NCBI GenBank assembly: GCA_965661625.1
Contig: CBFIEM010000003.1
Coordinates: 62,001-126,000, forward strand
Source: GCA-2705995 sp965661625
GTDB taxonomy: Bacteria; Bacteroidota; Bacteroidia; Flavobacteriales_G; Salibacteraceae
Direction: 5' to 3'
Length of the DNA: 64,000 bases
Numbering within the stretch: position 1 is the first letter of the stretch; the number at the start of each line of letters is the position of its first letter. The notes beneath the pieces were generated by a model. The model was not told the origin of the DNA, did no database searches, and saw nothing but the letters and a program-made list of their open reading frames with translations. Shown in pieces: positions 1 to 7,651 of the stretch. A program made the translations under genes and the position numbers.

Positions 1-111
1 CTTGAAGGAGGAAAAAACTACTTTGGAGTACCTGCGGAAGAAGCCAAGTCAAAATGGCGTGAAATGGCTGCTCTCCGTCGATTACCAGAACTTATTTCAA
101 AATTAAAATAA
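1..111 (+). CDS. C-terminal end of a probable LpxD-like acyltransferase (partial)
   Basis: The window opens inside a reading frame that ends at TAA 109-111 and gives only 36 residues. The visible tail has the pattern G-x-P-A-x-x-A followed by a basic helix with ALRRLPEL. That resembles the end of UDP-3-O-acylglucosamine N-acyltransferase (LpxD), in which a left-handed beta helix is followed by a C-terminal helix; LpxD adds the N-linked acyl chain in lipid A synthesis. The assignment rests on this short tail alone, and another hexapeptide-repeat acyltransferase is possible. The next gene starts 22 bp downstream on the same strand. Confidence 0.45.
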   Translation, partial: LEGGKNYFGVPAEEAKSKWREMAALRRLPELISKLK

Positions 112-133
112 TCTTTTATCCATAATTATCAGT

Positions 134-1717
134 ATGCGTTTATCCCTAGGAATTCTCATTTCTGCTTTAGTATTAAGCTCTTGTGGAATCATCTCAAAAA
201 ACATTCCCTCCAAAGTTTACGTTCAGCCCTACTACGAAGACTCTCAGGTGTATGCTGTTACAAGCAAAGGTGATACCCTTCAGGGAGGCAAAGAGCACGC
301 TTTCAGTCTTAAACCTGGCCAGTCTATTCTTTTTTATGAAGAAGCTCCAGACTTTCGAATAAACTCCCTTCCATCCGACAAATCTGCCTTCAATCCAATG
401 GCTCTTTTGGACCTAGGAGCAACCATTGGATTGACCTATCTTATTCTTGATGCTGCTTACCAACCTGAAGAGGGAGATATTGTTACCCCGATACTAACAG
501 GATCAGTGGGTATATATTCCACCAACCTAATGAGCTGGAAGAAGCATAAAAAAAATCAAGCGTTCCAAAAACCCTTACGCCTTCCCACCCCTCCCGATGA
601 ATCAAGCAATGTAACCCTAGCAGGTATTGAAACCAATATCCCAGCAAAAGATTTTTCAATTAAAGTTTACAGCAACAGGTCTAAATATGAAAAAGGCCAA
701 GCCAATGTATCACGTTTTTCGGATGAAGCGGTGAGCGGCTACCAACGAGATGTAAGTAATTCGATCAATAAGCACTTATCGGATTGGGGGTTCTCCGACA
801 CCACTGAAAACCTGTTTAAGTCAAGCCACAACCAAATTGGGATTAAAGGTGAGTTGATCAAAGTTCAATTCACGGCTATTGGGAACATTTTAAAAGCAGA
901 AGGATCTGTTAAATGGTCACTCAATGATAAATTAACTGATGTTGATTTACACACCAGCAAGTATGATGTAAATTCCAACTGGGTATTTTTTAAAGCACAC
1001 GATGATTTGTTGCTTGAAAACCTAATTGCCGACCTGCTCTTGGATGGGCTTGTTCAATTCTTAAGTGTTGATTCAGTTAAATCAAAATTGATTGATAATA
1101 CTGAAAACTTATTGGAAGAAATAGCGGAAAGCGAAACCATCAGCCTTAGCACAAGTGGTGGCAAAAAAGCAGAAAACCTTGCTGATGCAATCAAAGCTTC
1201 AGTAACAGTTTTAACGAAGAATGGACATGGAAGCGGATCGATAATCTCACCTGACGGTTACATCATTACGAATGCACATGTGGTCAAAGCAAGTCAGGAA
1301 ATGGAAGTTTTACTTGATGGGCAAAAAGTTAAAGCTGATGTAATCCGTAAAAATCCAATATATGATATAGCTCTACTTAAGGTGAGTAAATCAGACTTAA
1401 CCTATTACAGTATCGATAAAGCTTTTTCGAACGCCCCGGGAACTGAGGTCTATGCCATTGGAACCCCTACATCCATTGATCTTGGTCAATCGCTTACAAA
1501 AGGAATTATATCTGGTAACCGGAAAACTCCAAATCATCCATTAATTCAGGTTGATTCGCCTATCAATGAAGGAAATAGCGGCGGAGGACTTGCTTTGAAG
1601 GAAGGCTCATTAATCGGGGTGGTTTCATCAAAAATGTTTGGGTACTCCATTGAAGGAATAGGCTTTGCTTTACCTACTAGCACCCTCGAAAAAGCGCTTA
1701 ACATTAAACTTCCTTAA
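134..1717 (+). CDS. Trypsin-like (S1C/DegP-type) serine protease lipoprotein
   Basis: A 527-residue protein with a lipoprotein signal peptide (lipobox LSSC, lipidated Cys17), so it is probably anchored in the periplasm or outer membrane. Residues about 30-350 match no family I recognise. The last ~170 residues form a trypsin-fold protease: the His motif ITNAHVV (His382), the Asp motif YDIALLKV (Asp411) and the nucleophile motif GNSGGGL (Ser482) are all present, so it should be active. No PDZ domain follows, unlike classical DegP/HtrA. The long N-terminal region may sense or bind envelope partners (inference). The stop codon overlaps the end of the convergent ligase gene by 4 bp. Confidence 0.85.
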   Translation: MRLSLGILISALVLSSCGIISKNIPSKVYVQPYYEDSQVYAVTSKGDTLQGGKEHAFSLKPGQSILFYEEAPDFRINSLPSDKSAFNPMALLDLGATIGLTYLILDAAYQPEEGDIVTPILTGSVGIYSTNLMSWKKHKKNQAFQKPLRLPTPPDESSNVTLAGIETNIPAKDFSIKVYSNRSKYEKGQANVSRFSDEAVSGYQRDVSNSINKHLSDWGFSDTTENLFKSSHNQIGIKGELIKVQFTAIGNILKAEGSVKWSLNDKLTDVDLHTSKYDVNSNWVFFKAHDDLLLENLIADLLLDGLVQFLSVDSVKSKLIDNTENLLEEIAESETISLSTSGGKKAENLADAIKASVTVLTKNGHGSGSIISPDGYIITNAHVVKASQEMEVLLDGQKVKADVIRKNPIYDIALLKVSKSDLTYYSIDKAFSNAPGTEVYAIGTPTSIDLGQSLTKGIISGNRKTPNHPLIQVDSPINEGNSGGGLALKEGSLIGVVSSKMFGYSIEGIGFALPTSTLEKALNIKLP

Positions 1718-3144
1718 CGGGAAGTTTTTTTCTCTGCATAGATATCACCGGCGGTAATGAGTGCTATGAACGCCCAAAAAATGGCATTCACCTTGTCGAT
1801 ATCTAAAAAGTTATTGAGCATTCCGTGAATCAGGTAGGTTGTGAGACCTAAGATTGCTGCGAGCAAAACACGCCGTTGATCTTGATTCGCTAGCTCATAA
1901 TAAAGTGGTATTCCCCGGTAATAGATCATAAATACCAGTAAGAGGAAAAGCAACATACCTGCTACTCCCTGTTCGGCTAACGGACCAAAATACTCGCTAT
2001 GAGCATTTCCTCCATCACCAAAATTGGTGGAAATAATTGTGAGGTCTGAACTATGCTGATACGGGGCATACAAGAACGAATATGTTCCAGGGCCTTTGCC
2101 AACTACAGGGGATTCAAAAAACATTTTGAATGCAGCATTCCAGCGATTGAGCCGCTCCAAGTTTGAGGCATCGGTAGCTACATTACTGATGGACTCTACG
2201 TGTTCGGCTAAGTCGCTTGATGAGTCCTGCCTATTCTTCTCCAGCTTGTGCATAATTTCTACCTGGAATACCAAAACCAAACTCACCAATACACCGCCCG
2301 CAGCAAAAACCACCCACCAGCGAATACGCCAAATGATGAGTAAGAACAAGCCAAGTGCCCCCACTAAGCTTACCCAAGCAGCGCGTGTATAACTCATAAT
2401 CACACCGATAAGGAAAATGGCCAAAAAGAACCCTGCTAAAGTTCTTGCAGTAATATCCCATTTGTAAACTGTGTAAACCATCAAAAGTGGTATTAACATG
2501 GCCAGCATTGCCCCATAACTTGTATGGTCCTTGAAAAACGGCTGCATAACCCAATGTGCTGGCTCATCACCAAACCCACGCACTGCATGTCGGATTATTG
2601 TGTATATGATCACCCCAGTAAATGGAACAATGTAGAGCCAGAAGTATTTTGACACCCTATCTGGATACTTGAAAAGCTGCACCGCAACGAAGTAAAATGG
2701 AATAACAAACCACAAGCGTGCAATGAAGTACTTCCAAGACACCATCGGTAAATCACTCATCAGTGCAGAGAGAATCATCCACATAAACTGTAACCCAATC
2801 ACAACTGTAATGGGGTGTTTCAAGATGCGTTTGTCGTAATTAAGCTCGTAGAATACTTTGAACAGAAACACCACTGTAATGCCAAAAAGCAATGGGTCAG
2901 AAGGTAAGGTTAATCCGAACCCCCCACCAACATTATCAATGGTAATTGATAAAGGGGCTAATGCCACAACAAGCAGTAAAAGCCAGTCGAGTTTAAAAAG
3001 GGCGAGCCCGGTTAAAAATAAGGCAACAGGTATCGCTGCGAACCAGTACATTTCCAGCGCAATGAATACCCCATTTAACAACAGGAATAACCCTCCAAAA
3101 GCATAAAGGGATTTAAGTTTACCTGCTTGAGACAGCAACCTCAT
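1714..3144 (-). CDS. O-antigen ligase / Wzy family polysaccharide membrane protein
   Basis: A 476-residue polytopic membrane protein with about 11-12 hydrophobic segments. Between late segments lies the large extracytoplasmic loop typical of the Wzy_C/WaaL family, with the motif GNAHSEYFGPLAEQG. Its His382 corresponds to the functionally important His of O-antigen ligases. Family members join or polymerise undecaprenyl-linked glycans at the periplasmic face. Its ATG directly abuts the TAA of the upstream Wzz-type gene on the same strand, so the two are surely co-transcribed. Ligase and polymerase cannot be separated from sequence alone. Confidence 0.85.
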   Translation of the reverse strand: MRLLSQAGKLKSLYAFGGLFLLLNGVFIALEMYWFAAIPVALFLTGLALFKLDWLLLLVVALAPLSITIDNVGGGFGLTLPSDPLLFGITVVFLFKVFYELNYDKRILKHPITVVIGLQFMWMILSALMSDLPMVSWKYFIARLWFVIPFYFVAVQLFKYPDRVSKYFWLYIVPFTGVIIYTIIRHAVRGFGDEPAHWVMQPFFKDHTSYGAMLAMLIPLLMVYTVYKWDITARTLAGFFLAIFLIGVIMSYTRAAWVSLVGALGLFLLIIWRIRWWVVFAAGGVLVSLVLVFQVEIMHKLEKNRQDSSSDLAEHVESISNVATDASNLERLNRWNAAFKMFFESPVVGKGPGTYSFLYAPYQHSSDLTIISTNFGDGGNAHSEYFGPLAEQGVAGMLLFLLLVFMIYYRGIPLYYELANQDQRRVLLAAILGLTTYLIHGMLNNFLDIDKVNAIFWAFIALITAGDIYAEKKTSR

Positions 3145-4164
3145 TTAGCTTGCCTTCACCAGTTTTTTGTAGTTCTCCAACGCTACAATTACTAATATTG
3201 AAAGGAAAAAAGTCGAAACCGTGCTCACCACTACAATGAGCCACCTTACTGGGTAAGCCTTCTTCTCTGCTGGAACCGCTTTATTCACAATAAACTTCCA
3301 GGTTCCATTCTGGTTCGCATCTACTTTTACCTCATCGTACTTACCCTTTAATAGCACTGAACGCTCTCGCAAATACTCCAATGTTTCAGTCATTGATTTA
3401 TAAGCCGAACCATATTTTGCCAGCGTATCTAGCTGCATTTTCAGTTCGCCAACTGCCCGTTGGTTATTGGAAGCAATTGCCTCATAATATACCCCTGTAA
3501 TCATCTCAATCTGTTTATCGTATTCGTGAACTCCCTTCTGACGCAAAATGGTGAGGGAGTCATCCAGCTCTTGCATGTAGGTCTGGAGATCGTTGTATTC
3601 CGACTGAATTACTTTGTAAGCATCTTGAGCGCGTTCTCGGAGCATCGCATTTTTTGTGCTATCCGCCCAGGCAGCAATATCGTTCGCCATTTTCGCGGCC
3701 AACTCTTTGTCCTTATCCAGCACATCAATTCGAATCGAGTTAAATTCTGTGCGCTTAAACGACACATTATCCTCCCATTGTAAACCCAGCTGAGTATTGG
3801 CATAGGGCTCACTTGGGTCAATGTCATAGTGCTCCATTAAATTATACTTACCCCACAAATGCCACTTTATCTCATCCGATTGCAATATCTGCAACATCGC
3901 CTCCGCTTCCTCTTCTTCTCCAAAAGACGAAATATCATTCTTACCCTGTGCATCCTCGGTCATTACCGCTTTCGAAAGCGACTTATTATTCGCTGGGAAA
4001 AAAATGGTAGTTGAAAGAAACTTCTCATCGATAAGGTAGGATGCTATGGCTGAAATCACCGCTGCCAGCATTGATAATATGATGACTGGCTTTCTCCAGC
4101 TCCACAAAAACACCAAAAAGTTTGAGCTATCAAAGGCAGCTCCTTTATCTACTTGATCTGTCAT
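3145..4164 (-). CDS. Wzz/GumC-type polysaccharide chain-length determinant
   Basis: A 339-residue protein with the family layout: a short cytoplasmic N-terminus, a membrane segment at about residues 26-46, a periplasmic part rich in predicted coiled coil (about 170-270), and a second membrane segment near the C-terminus. There is no C-terminal tyrosine kinase domain. Such proteins set glycan chain length with Wzy or help export. The frame is open upstream to a TTG at 4188, but a perfect -7 element TACTTTTG (4193 to 4186) overlaps that TTG, so I chose the ATG at 4164. The ligase gene follows with no gap. Confidence 0.85.
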   Translation of the reverse strand: MTDQVDKGAAFDSSNFLVFLWSWRKPVIILSMLAAVISAIASYLIDEKFLSTTIFFPANNKSLSKAVMTEDAQGKNDISSFGEEEEAEAMLQILQSDEIKWHLWGKYNLMEHYDIDPSEPYANTQLGLQWEDNVSFKRTEFNSIRIDVLDKDKELAAKMANDIAAWADSTKNAMLRERAQDAYKVIQSEYNDLQTYMQELDDSLTILRQKGVHEYDKQIEMITGVYYEAIASNNQRAVGELKMQLDTLAKYGSAYKSMTETLEYLRERSVLLKGKYDEVKVDANQNGTWKFIVNKAVPAEKKAYPVRWLIVVVSTVSTFFLSILVIVALENYKKLVKAS

Positions 4165-4185
4165 GCTTTTTTCTTCTTTGATGCC

Positions 4186-4193
4186 CAAAAGTA
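4186..4193 (-). promoter_or_regulatory. -7 element of the Wzz-ligase operon
   Basis: TACTTTTG on the minus strand matches the Bacteroidota -7 consensus TAnnTTTG exactly and lies 21 bp before ATG 4164. It excludes the upstream TTG as translation start. No convincing -33 TTTG is seen at the right distance. Confidence 0.5.
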
Positions 4194-4233
4194 GGACAAT
4201 TTGAATTGTATAAAAGCTCGATTTAACGCTGTA

Positions 4234-4965
4234 TTACTCCTTAAATCGAAATACAAAATTCTGATTATTATGCTTGCTTGGGTTATAAGGTGAAAGCTTT
4301 CCAAATTCTACGATGTAGGTGCAGTAACCCAAACCGCTTAAGAGGTCAAAACAACGTTGTCGATTCTCGTTATCCCAAAGTTCCAAATACAGCACAGGTT
4401 TATGTTTAGCCATCAATTCACGCATGCCTTGTAAAGCGAAGTACTCGTAATTCTCAATATCCATCTTTACACCCACCACTTCACCAAGCTCTGAACTCAG
4501 TTCATCCAACCGGACTTGATGTACACTCAGGGTCTCCCCTTCATTGAAATCTGTAATACTATCGTGAATTACATGTGCTAATCCTTGCTTCTTTGCCTTT
4601 TGAACAACCGGCAATACCATCTCTATATCACCACTTTCCGCTCCAACTGCAGCTGCTTTTACCGTTACATTGGTAAGTTGGTAATGATCAACTACGTAAT
4701 TCAATGCAGTTCTATTCATTGGAAGGGGCTCAAACGCTACAACCCTTCCCGCAGTCATATGACGCTGAAGGAAGTACGTCATAATCCCAATATTAGCTCC
4801 AATATCTAAAACAGTTCCTTGTTTCGGCAAAAGGCTTAAGAAGGCAAAGAAATCACCCTCCTTCTTGTCTCCCTTAAGGGTACTTATTTTAAAGCGTGCA
4901 AACACTTTCAGGAATCGTTCCATTCCAAGCACTTGCTGAAGCATGTATATGATGGTGTTTTTCAC
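4234..4965 (-). CDS. FkbM family methyltransferase
   Basis: A 243-residue SAM-dependent methyltransferase. Motif I VLDIGANIG lies at about residue 52, an acidic loop AFEPLP follows, and the C-terminal part has the MDIENYE and LYLELWD motifs typical of FkbM enzymes. These often O-methylate sugars, which fits the polysaccharide neighbours. The frame extends to an ATG at 5028, only 13 bp from the divergent gene. A perfect -7 element TATATTTG (4979 to 4972) sits inside that extension, so I prefer GTG 4965, which gives a typical N-terminus VKNTIIYMLQQVLG. ATG 4944 is an alternative. The exact sugar acceptor is unknown. Confidence 0.8.
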   Translation of the reverse strand: MKNTIIYMLQQVLGMERFLKVFARFKISTLKGDKKEGDFFAFLSLLPKQGTVLDIGANIGIMTYFLQRHMTAGRVVAFEPLPMNRTALNYVVDHYQLTNVTVKAAAVGAESGDIEMVLPVVQKAKKQGLAHVIHDSITDFNEGETLSVHQVRLDELSSELGEVVGVKMDIENYEYFALQGMRELMAKHKPVLYLELWDNENRQRCFDLLSGLGYCTYIVEFGKLSPYNPSKHNNQNFVFRFKE

Positions 4966-4971
4966 GTCGCG

Positions 4972-4979
4972 CAAATATA
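4972..4979 (-). promoter_or_regulatory. -7 element before the FkbM gene
   Basis: TATATTTG on the minus strand is a perfect TAnnTTTG match and lies 6 bp before GTG 4965. If transcription starts at the usual distance, the mRNA would begin at or next to the start codon. Confidence 0.45.
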
Positions 4980-5041
4980 GGCCAAGCACTTTCAAAACCT
5001 TTATCTTCGCCGCACAATCGCAAAGCACTTTTTAGAAACGA

Positions 5042-6172
5042 ATGAAGATTGCCGTCAATGTTCGCTTACTCCTTCCAAATAAGCTCGAGGGTATTGGGTG
5101 GTTCACCTATGAACTGTTTAAGCGAATTACGGAAAATCACCCCGAGGTTACGTTTTACTTCTTCTTTGATCGCGCCTACGACGAGCAATTTGTTTTTGGT
5201 CCAAATGTCATCCCAATTGTACTCGCTCCACAAGCACGTCACCCCATCCTGTTTTGGTGGTGGTTTGAAAAAGCGGTCGCTCACAAACTAAAGGAGCTGC
5301 AACCCGATGTATTTGTTTCGCCAGATGGGTATTTATCACTGCGTTCAGCCACTCCTCAGCTGTCTGTTATCCACGATATAAATTTTGAACACTTTCCACA
5401 ATTTGTGCCTTTGGGAGCGCGAATGTACCTGAGGTACTACTTCCCGTTATTTGCTAAAAAAGCAACGCGCATAGCAACGGTTTCTGCTTTTTCAAAGCAG
5501 GAGATTAGTTCCATATACCATCAGCCTGAAAGTAAAATAGATGTGATTCCAAACGCTGCTGCAGACCGGTTTAAGCCTATTGCACAGAAAAAGCAGGATA
5601 CCATTCGCAATACCTACAGCGAAAACGCGCCTTTCTTTATTTATGTTGGAGCACTCCAGCCGCGTAAAAACATCCTTGGATTGTTACGTGCATTTGAGCA
5701 CTTTAAAACACAACACGGCACAAATCATAAACTCCTTTTAACCGGCGAAAAAAAATGGTGGTCTAAAGAACAAGCTGCTCAGTACAAATCAATGCATCAC
5801 AAATCCGACGTAATTTTTACGGGCAGGTTAAATGCGGAGGAACTCCCTGATGTTTTAGCTGCTGCTGAAGCATTAACCTACGTTTCAACGTATGAGGGCT
5901 TTGGCATTCCCATTTTAGAAGCCATGCAATGTGGCACACCTGTAATTACATCCAATTGTTCGAGCATGCCCGAAGTTGCTGGAAATGCAGCATTGTTAGT
6001 CAACCCGAACAATCCAACGTCAATTGCTGATGCCATGGCACAGGTTACTTCCAACTACGACCTAAGAGTTAGCCTTAGTAAAAAAGGCATTGAACGCGCA
6101 AGCCAGTTTTCATGGAACAAATCAAGCGAACTGCTTTGGGAGTGCATTTTAAAAACGCGTGCTCATGCCTAA
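5042..6172 (+). CDS. Glycosyltransferase family 4 (GT-B fold)
   Basis: A 376-residue retaining glycosyltransferase. The C-terminal half has the donor-binding hallmarks of GT4: YVGALQPRKN opening the second Rossmann domain, then EGFGIPILE, an EX7E motif with Glu285 and Glu293, and GTPVITSN. The N-terminal half begins with the loop GIGWFTYEL typical of these enzymes. It probably adds a sugar, mannose-like by family tendency, to a lipid-linked glycan made by the neighbouring cluster (inference). It is divergent from the FkbM gene, and its stop overlaps the start of rnhB by 8 bp. A near-consensus -7 (TATCTTCG, 5002-5009) lies upstream. Confidence 0.88.
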   Translation: MKIAVNVRLLLPNKLEGIGWFTYELFKRITENHPEVTFYFFFDRAYDEQFVFGPNVIPIVLAPQARHPILFWWWFEKAVAHKLKELQPDVFVSPDGYLSLRSATPQLSVIHDINFEHFPQFVPLGARMYLRYYFPLFAKKATRIATVSAFSKQEISSIYHQPESKIDVIPNAAADRFKPIAQKKQDTIRNTYSENAPFFIYVGALQPRKNILGLLRAFEHFKTQHGTNHKLLLTGEKKWWSKEQAAQYKSMHHKSDVIFTGRLNAEELPDVLAAAEALTYVSTYEGFGIPILEAMQCGTPVITSNCSSMPEVAGNAALLVNPNNPTSIADAMAQVTSNYDLRVSLSKKGIERASQFSWNKSSELLWECILKTRAHA

Positions 6173-6770
6173 ACTTGCACATCATTACACCGATAACCTG
6201 ATTGAATGCGGCTGTGATGAGGCAGGAAGAGGTTGTTTGGCTGGGCCAGTTGTTGCGGCGGCTGTTATCCTACCAGCAGGGTTCAGCCACCCCTTGCTCA
6301 ATGACTCTAAGCAACTCTCAGAGAAAAAACGCGACCTACTTCGGCCCATAATTGAAGCAGAAGCAATGGCCTTTGGTGTAGGAGTGCTTTCACCTCAAGA
6401 GATTGATAAGGTTAACATACACAACGCCAGTTACCTAGCTATGCATGAGGCTATCAAAACGCTCAAGGTTACTCCTGAACACTTAATCATTGACGGCAAT
6501 CGGTTTATTCCTTTTCCCGGCATTCCGCATTCATGCATCGTAAAAGGCGATGCGAAATTCATGAGCATCGCAGCGGCATCCGTTCTTGCAAAAACATACC
6601 GCGATGAACTGATGACAGCGCTTCATCTAGAACATCCCCAATATGATTGGAATCAAAACAAAGGCTATCCTACCAAAAATCATCGTAAAGCAATTGCAGA
6701 ATACGGAACTACAAATCACCATAGGATGTCTTTTCAACTATTGCCCAAACAATTGAACTTACCTTTGTAA
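6165..6770 (+). CDS. rnhB: Ribonuclease HII
   Basis: A 201-residue enzyme that cuts the RNA strand of RNA-DNA hybrids and starts removal of misincorporated ribonucleotides. The signature CDEAGRGCLAGPV near the N-terminus supplies the first Asp and Glu, and DGN and KTYRD supply the remaining acidic residues. The length is normal. A GTG at 6159 is in frame, but the ATG at 6165 gives a standard N-terminus and overlaps the glycosyltransferase stop as ATGCCTAA. The promoter of the next gene lies at the 3' end of this gene. Confidence 0.95.
   Translation: MPKLAHHYTDNLIECGCDEAGRGCLAGPVVAAAVILPAGFSHPLLNDSKQLSEKKRDLLRPIIEAEAMAFGVGVLSPQEIDKVNIHNASYLAMHEAIKTLKVTPEHLIIDGNRFIPFPGIPHSCIVKGDAKFMSIAAASVLAKTYRDELMTALHLEHPQYDWNQNKGYPTKNHRKAIAEYGTTNHHRMSFQLLPKQLNLPL
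6760..6767 (+). promoter_or_regulatory. -7 element for the cyclophilin lipoprotein gene
   Basis: TACCTTTG matches TAnnTTTG exactly, 16 bp before ATG 6784 and overlapping the end of rnhB. A TTG about 16 bp upstream (in CTATTG) could serve as the -33 element. Confidence 0.55.
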
Positions 6771-6783
6771 CGAAAACTTTATT

Positions 6784-7575
6784 ATGCGCTTTATCCTATA
6801 TAGTTTGTTATCCCTCACACTTCTAATTACTGGCTGTTCAGGCTCAGAACCGACCCAGAAACAAGGGGCAAGCCAAGTAAAAAAACAAGTTTCGAAAGTT
6901 CAGAAAAAAACCAAAAAGAAGGTTAAAAAAAGGAAGTATCCCCTTCTGAAACAAGCCAACATTGAAGCATTCCTCACAAGTTTTGGCAAGAATAATCCCG
7001 AAACCGTTGTAGAGCTCACTACACCTTACGGACTAATACGCATAAGGCTTTATGAAGACACCCCACTGCATCGTGCAAACTTCATCATGCTAACCAAACG
7101 CAACTACTTTGATTTTGCTGAAATTTACCGCGTTGCTCCAAACTTTGTAGTGCAAGGGGGAGACTCCGACGAAACTGAAATCCGAAAAATAAAACGGGAC
7201 ATCGGGGTTTATCGCATTCCAAATGAAATCAAAGCAGACCGCTACCACAAGCGCGGTGCCGTGGCAATGACAAAAGAAATTGAGCATAATCCTGAAAAGA
7301 AATCATCTTGCTTTGAATTTTACATCGTTGTGGGAAAGACCTATAGCGACTATGAACTCGACGAGATTCAAAAAATGTACAACACTACCTTCTCAGCTGC
7401 TCAACGTGAAATGTATAAAACCAAAGGCGGACTTGCACATCTAGACCAGGAACATACCGTATTTGGCGAGGTGATTTCAGGGATGGCAGTTGCTGACTCC
7501 CTGTCCTTACTTCCCTCTGATTCGCGCGAATGGCCGCTCGAAACCGTTCCAATTTCAATGGATGTGATTCGCTAA
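6784..7575 (+). CDS. Cyclophilin-type peptidyl-prolyl isomerase lipoprotein
   Basis: A 263-residue protein with lipobox ITGC (Cys18), then a very Lys-rich linker (about residues 30-58) and a cyclophilin domain from about residue 75. Cyclophilin features include the IRLYEDTPLHRANF opening, NFVVQGGD, the FEFYIVVG segment and HTVFGEVISGM near the end. It should catalyse proline cis-trans isomerisation in the envelope. An insert around residues 185-215 (DYELDEIQKMYN and following) matches the variant seen in Bacteroidota lipoprotein cyclophilins. It is transcribed from its own promoter. Confidence 0.9.
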   Translation: MRFILYSLLSLTLLITGCSGSEPTQKQGASQVKKQVSKVQKKTKKKVKKRKYPLLKQANIEAFLTSFGKNNPETVVELTTPYGLIRIRLYEDTPLHRANFIMLTKRNYFDFAEIYRVAPNFVVQGGDSDETEIRKIKRDIGVYRIPNEIKADRYHKRGAVAMTKEIEHNPEKKSSCFEFYIVVGKTYSDYELDEIQKMYNTTFSAAQREMYKTKGGLAHLDQEHTVFGEVISGMAVADSLSLLPSDSREWPLETVPISMDVIR

Positions 7576-7639
7576 ACCACTCACATACACTTGTTAATAT
7601 TGAATCCTAATTAATCGGTTCTTCAGCAGGTTAAAGCAT

Positions 7640-7647
7640 TAATTTTG
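7640..7647 (+). promoter_or_regulatory. -7 element next to the start of the 907-residue gene
   Basis: TAATTTTG is a perfect TAnnTTTG match and ends 4 bp before ATG 7652. The expected transcription start would coincide with the ATG, so the mRNA may be leaderless. Confidence 0.45.
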
Positions 7648-7651
7648 TGGC

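Noticed and set aside
4165..4188. TTG start of the Wzz-type gene
   Set aside because: The TTG lies inside the -7 element TACTTTTG; ATG 4164 fits better.
4966..5028. N-terminal extension of the FkbM frame
   Set aside because: Contains the perfect -7 element TATATTTG and leaves only 13 bp to the divergent gene.
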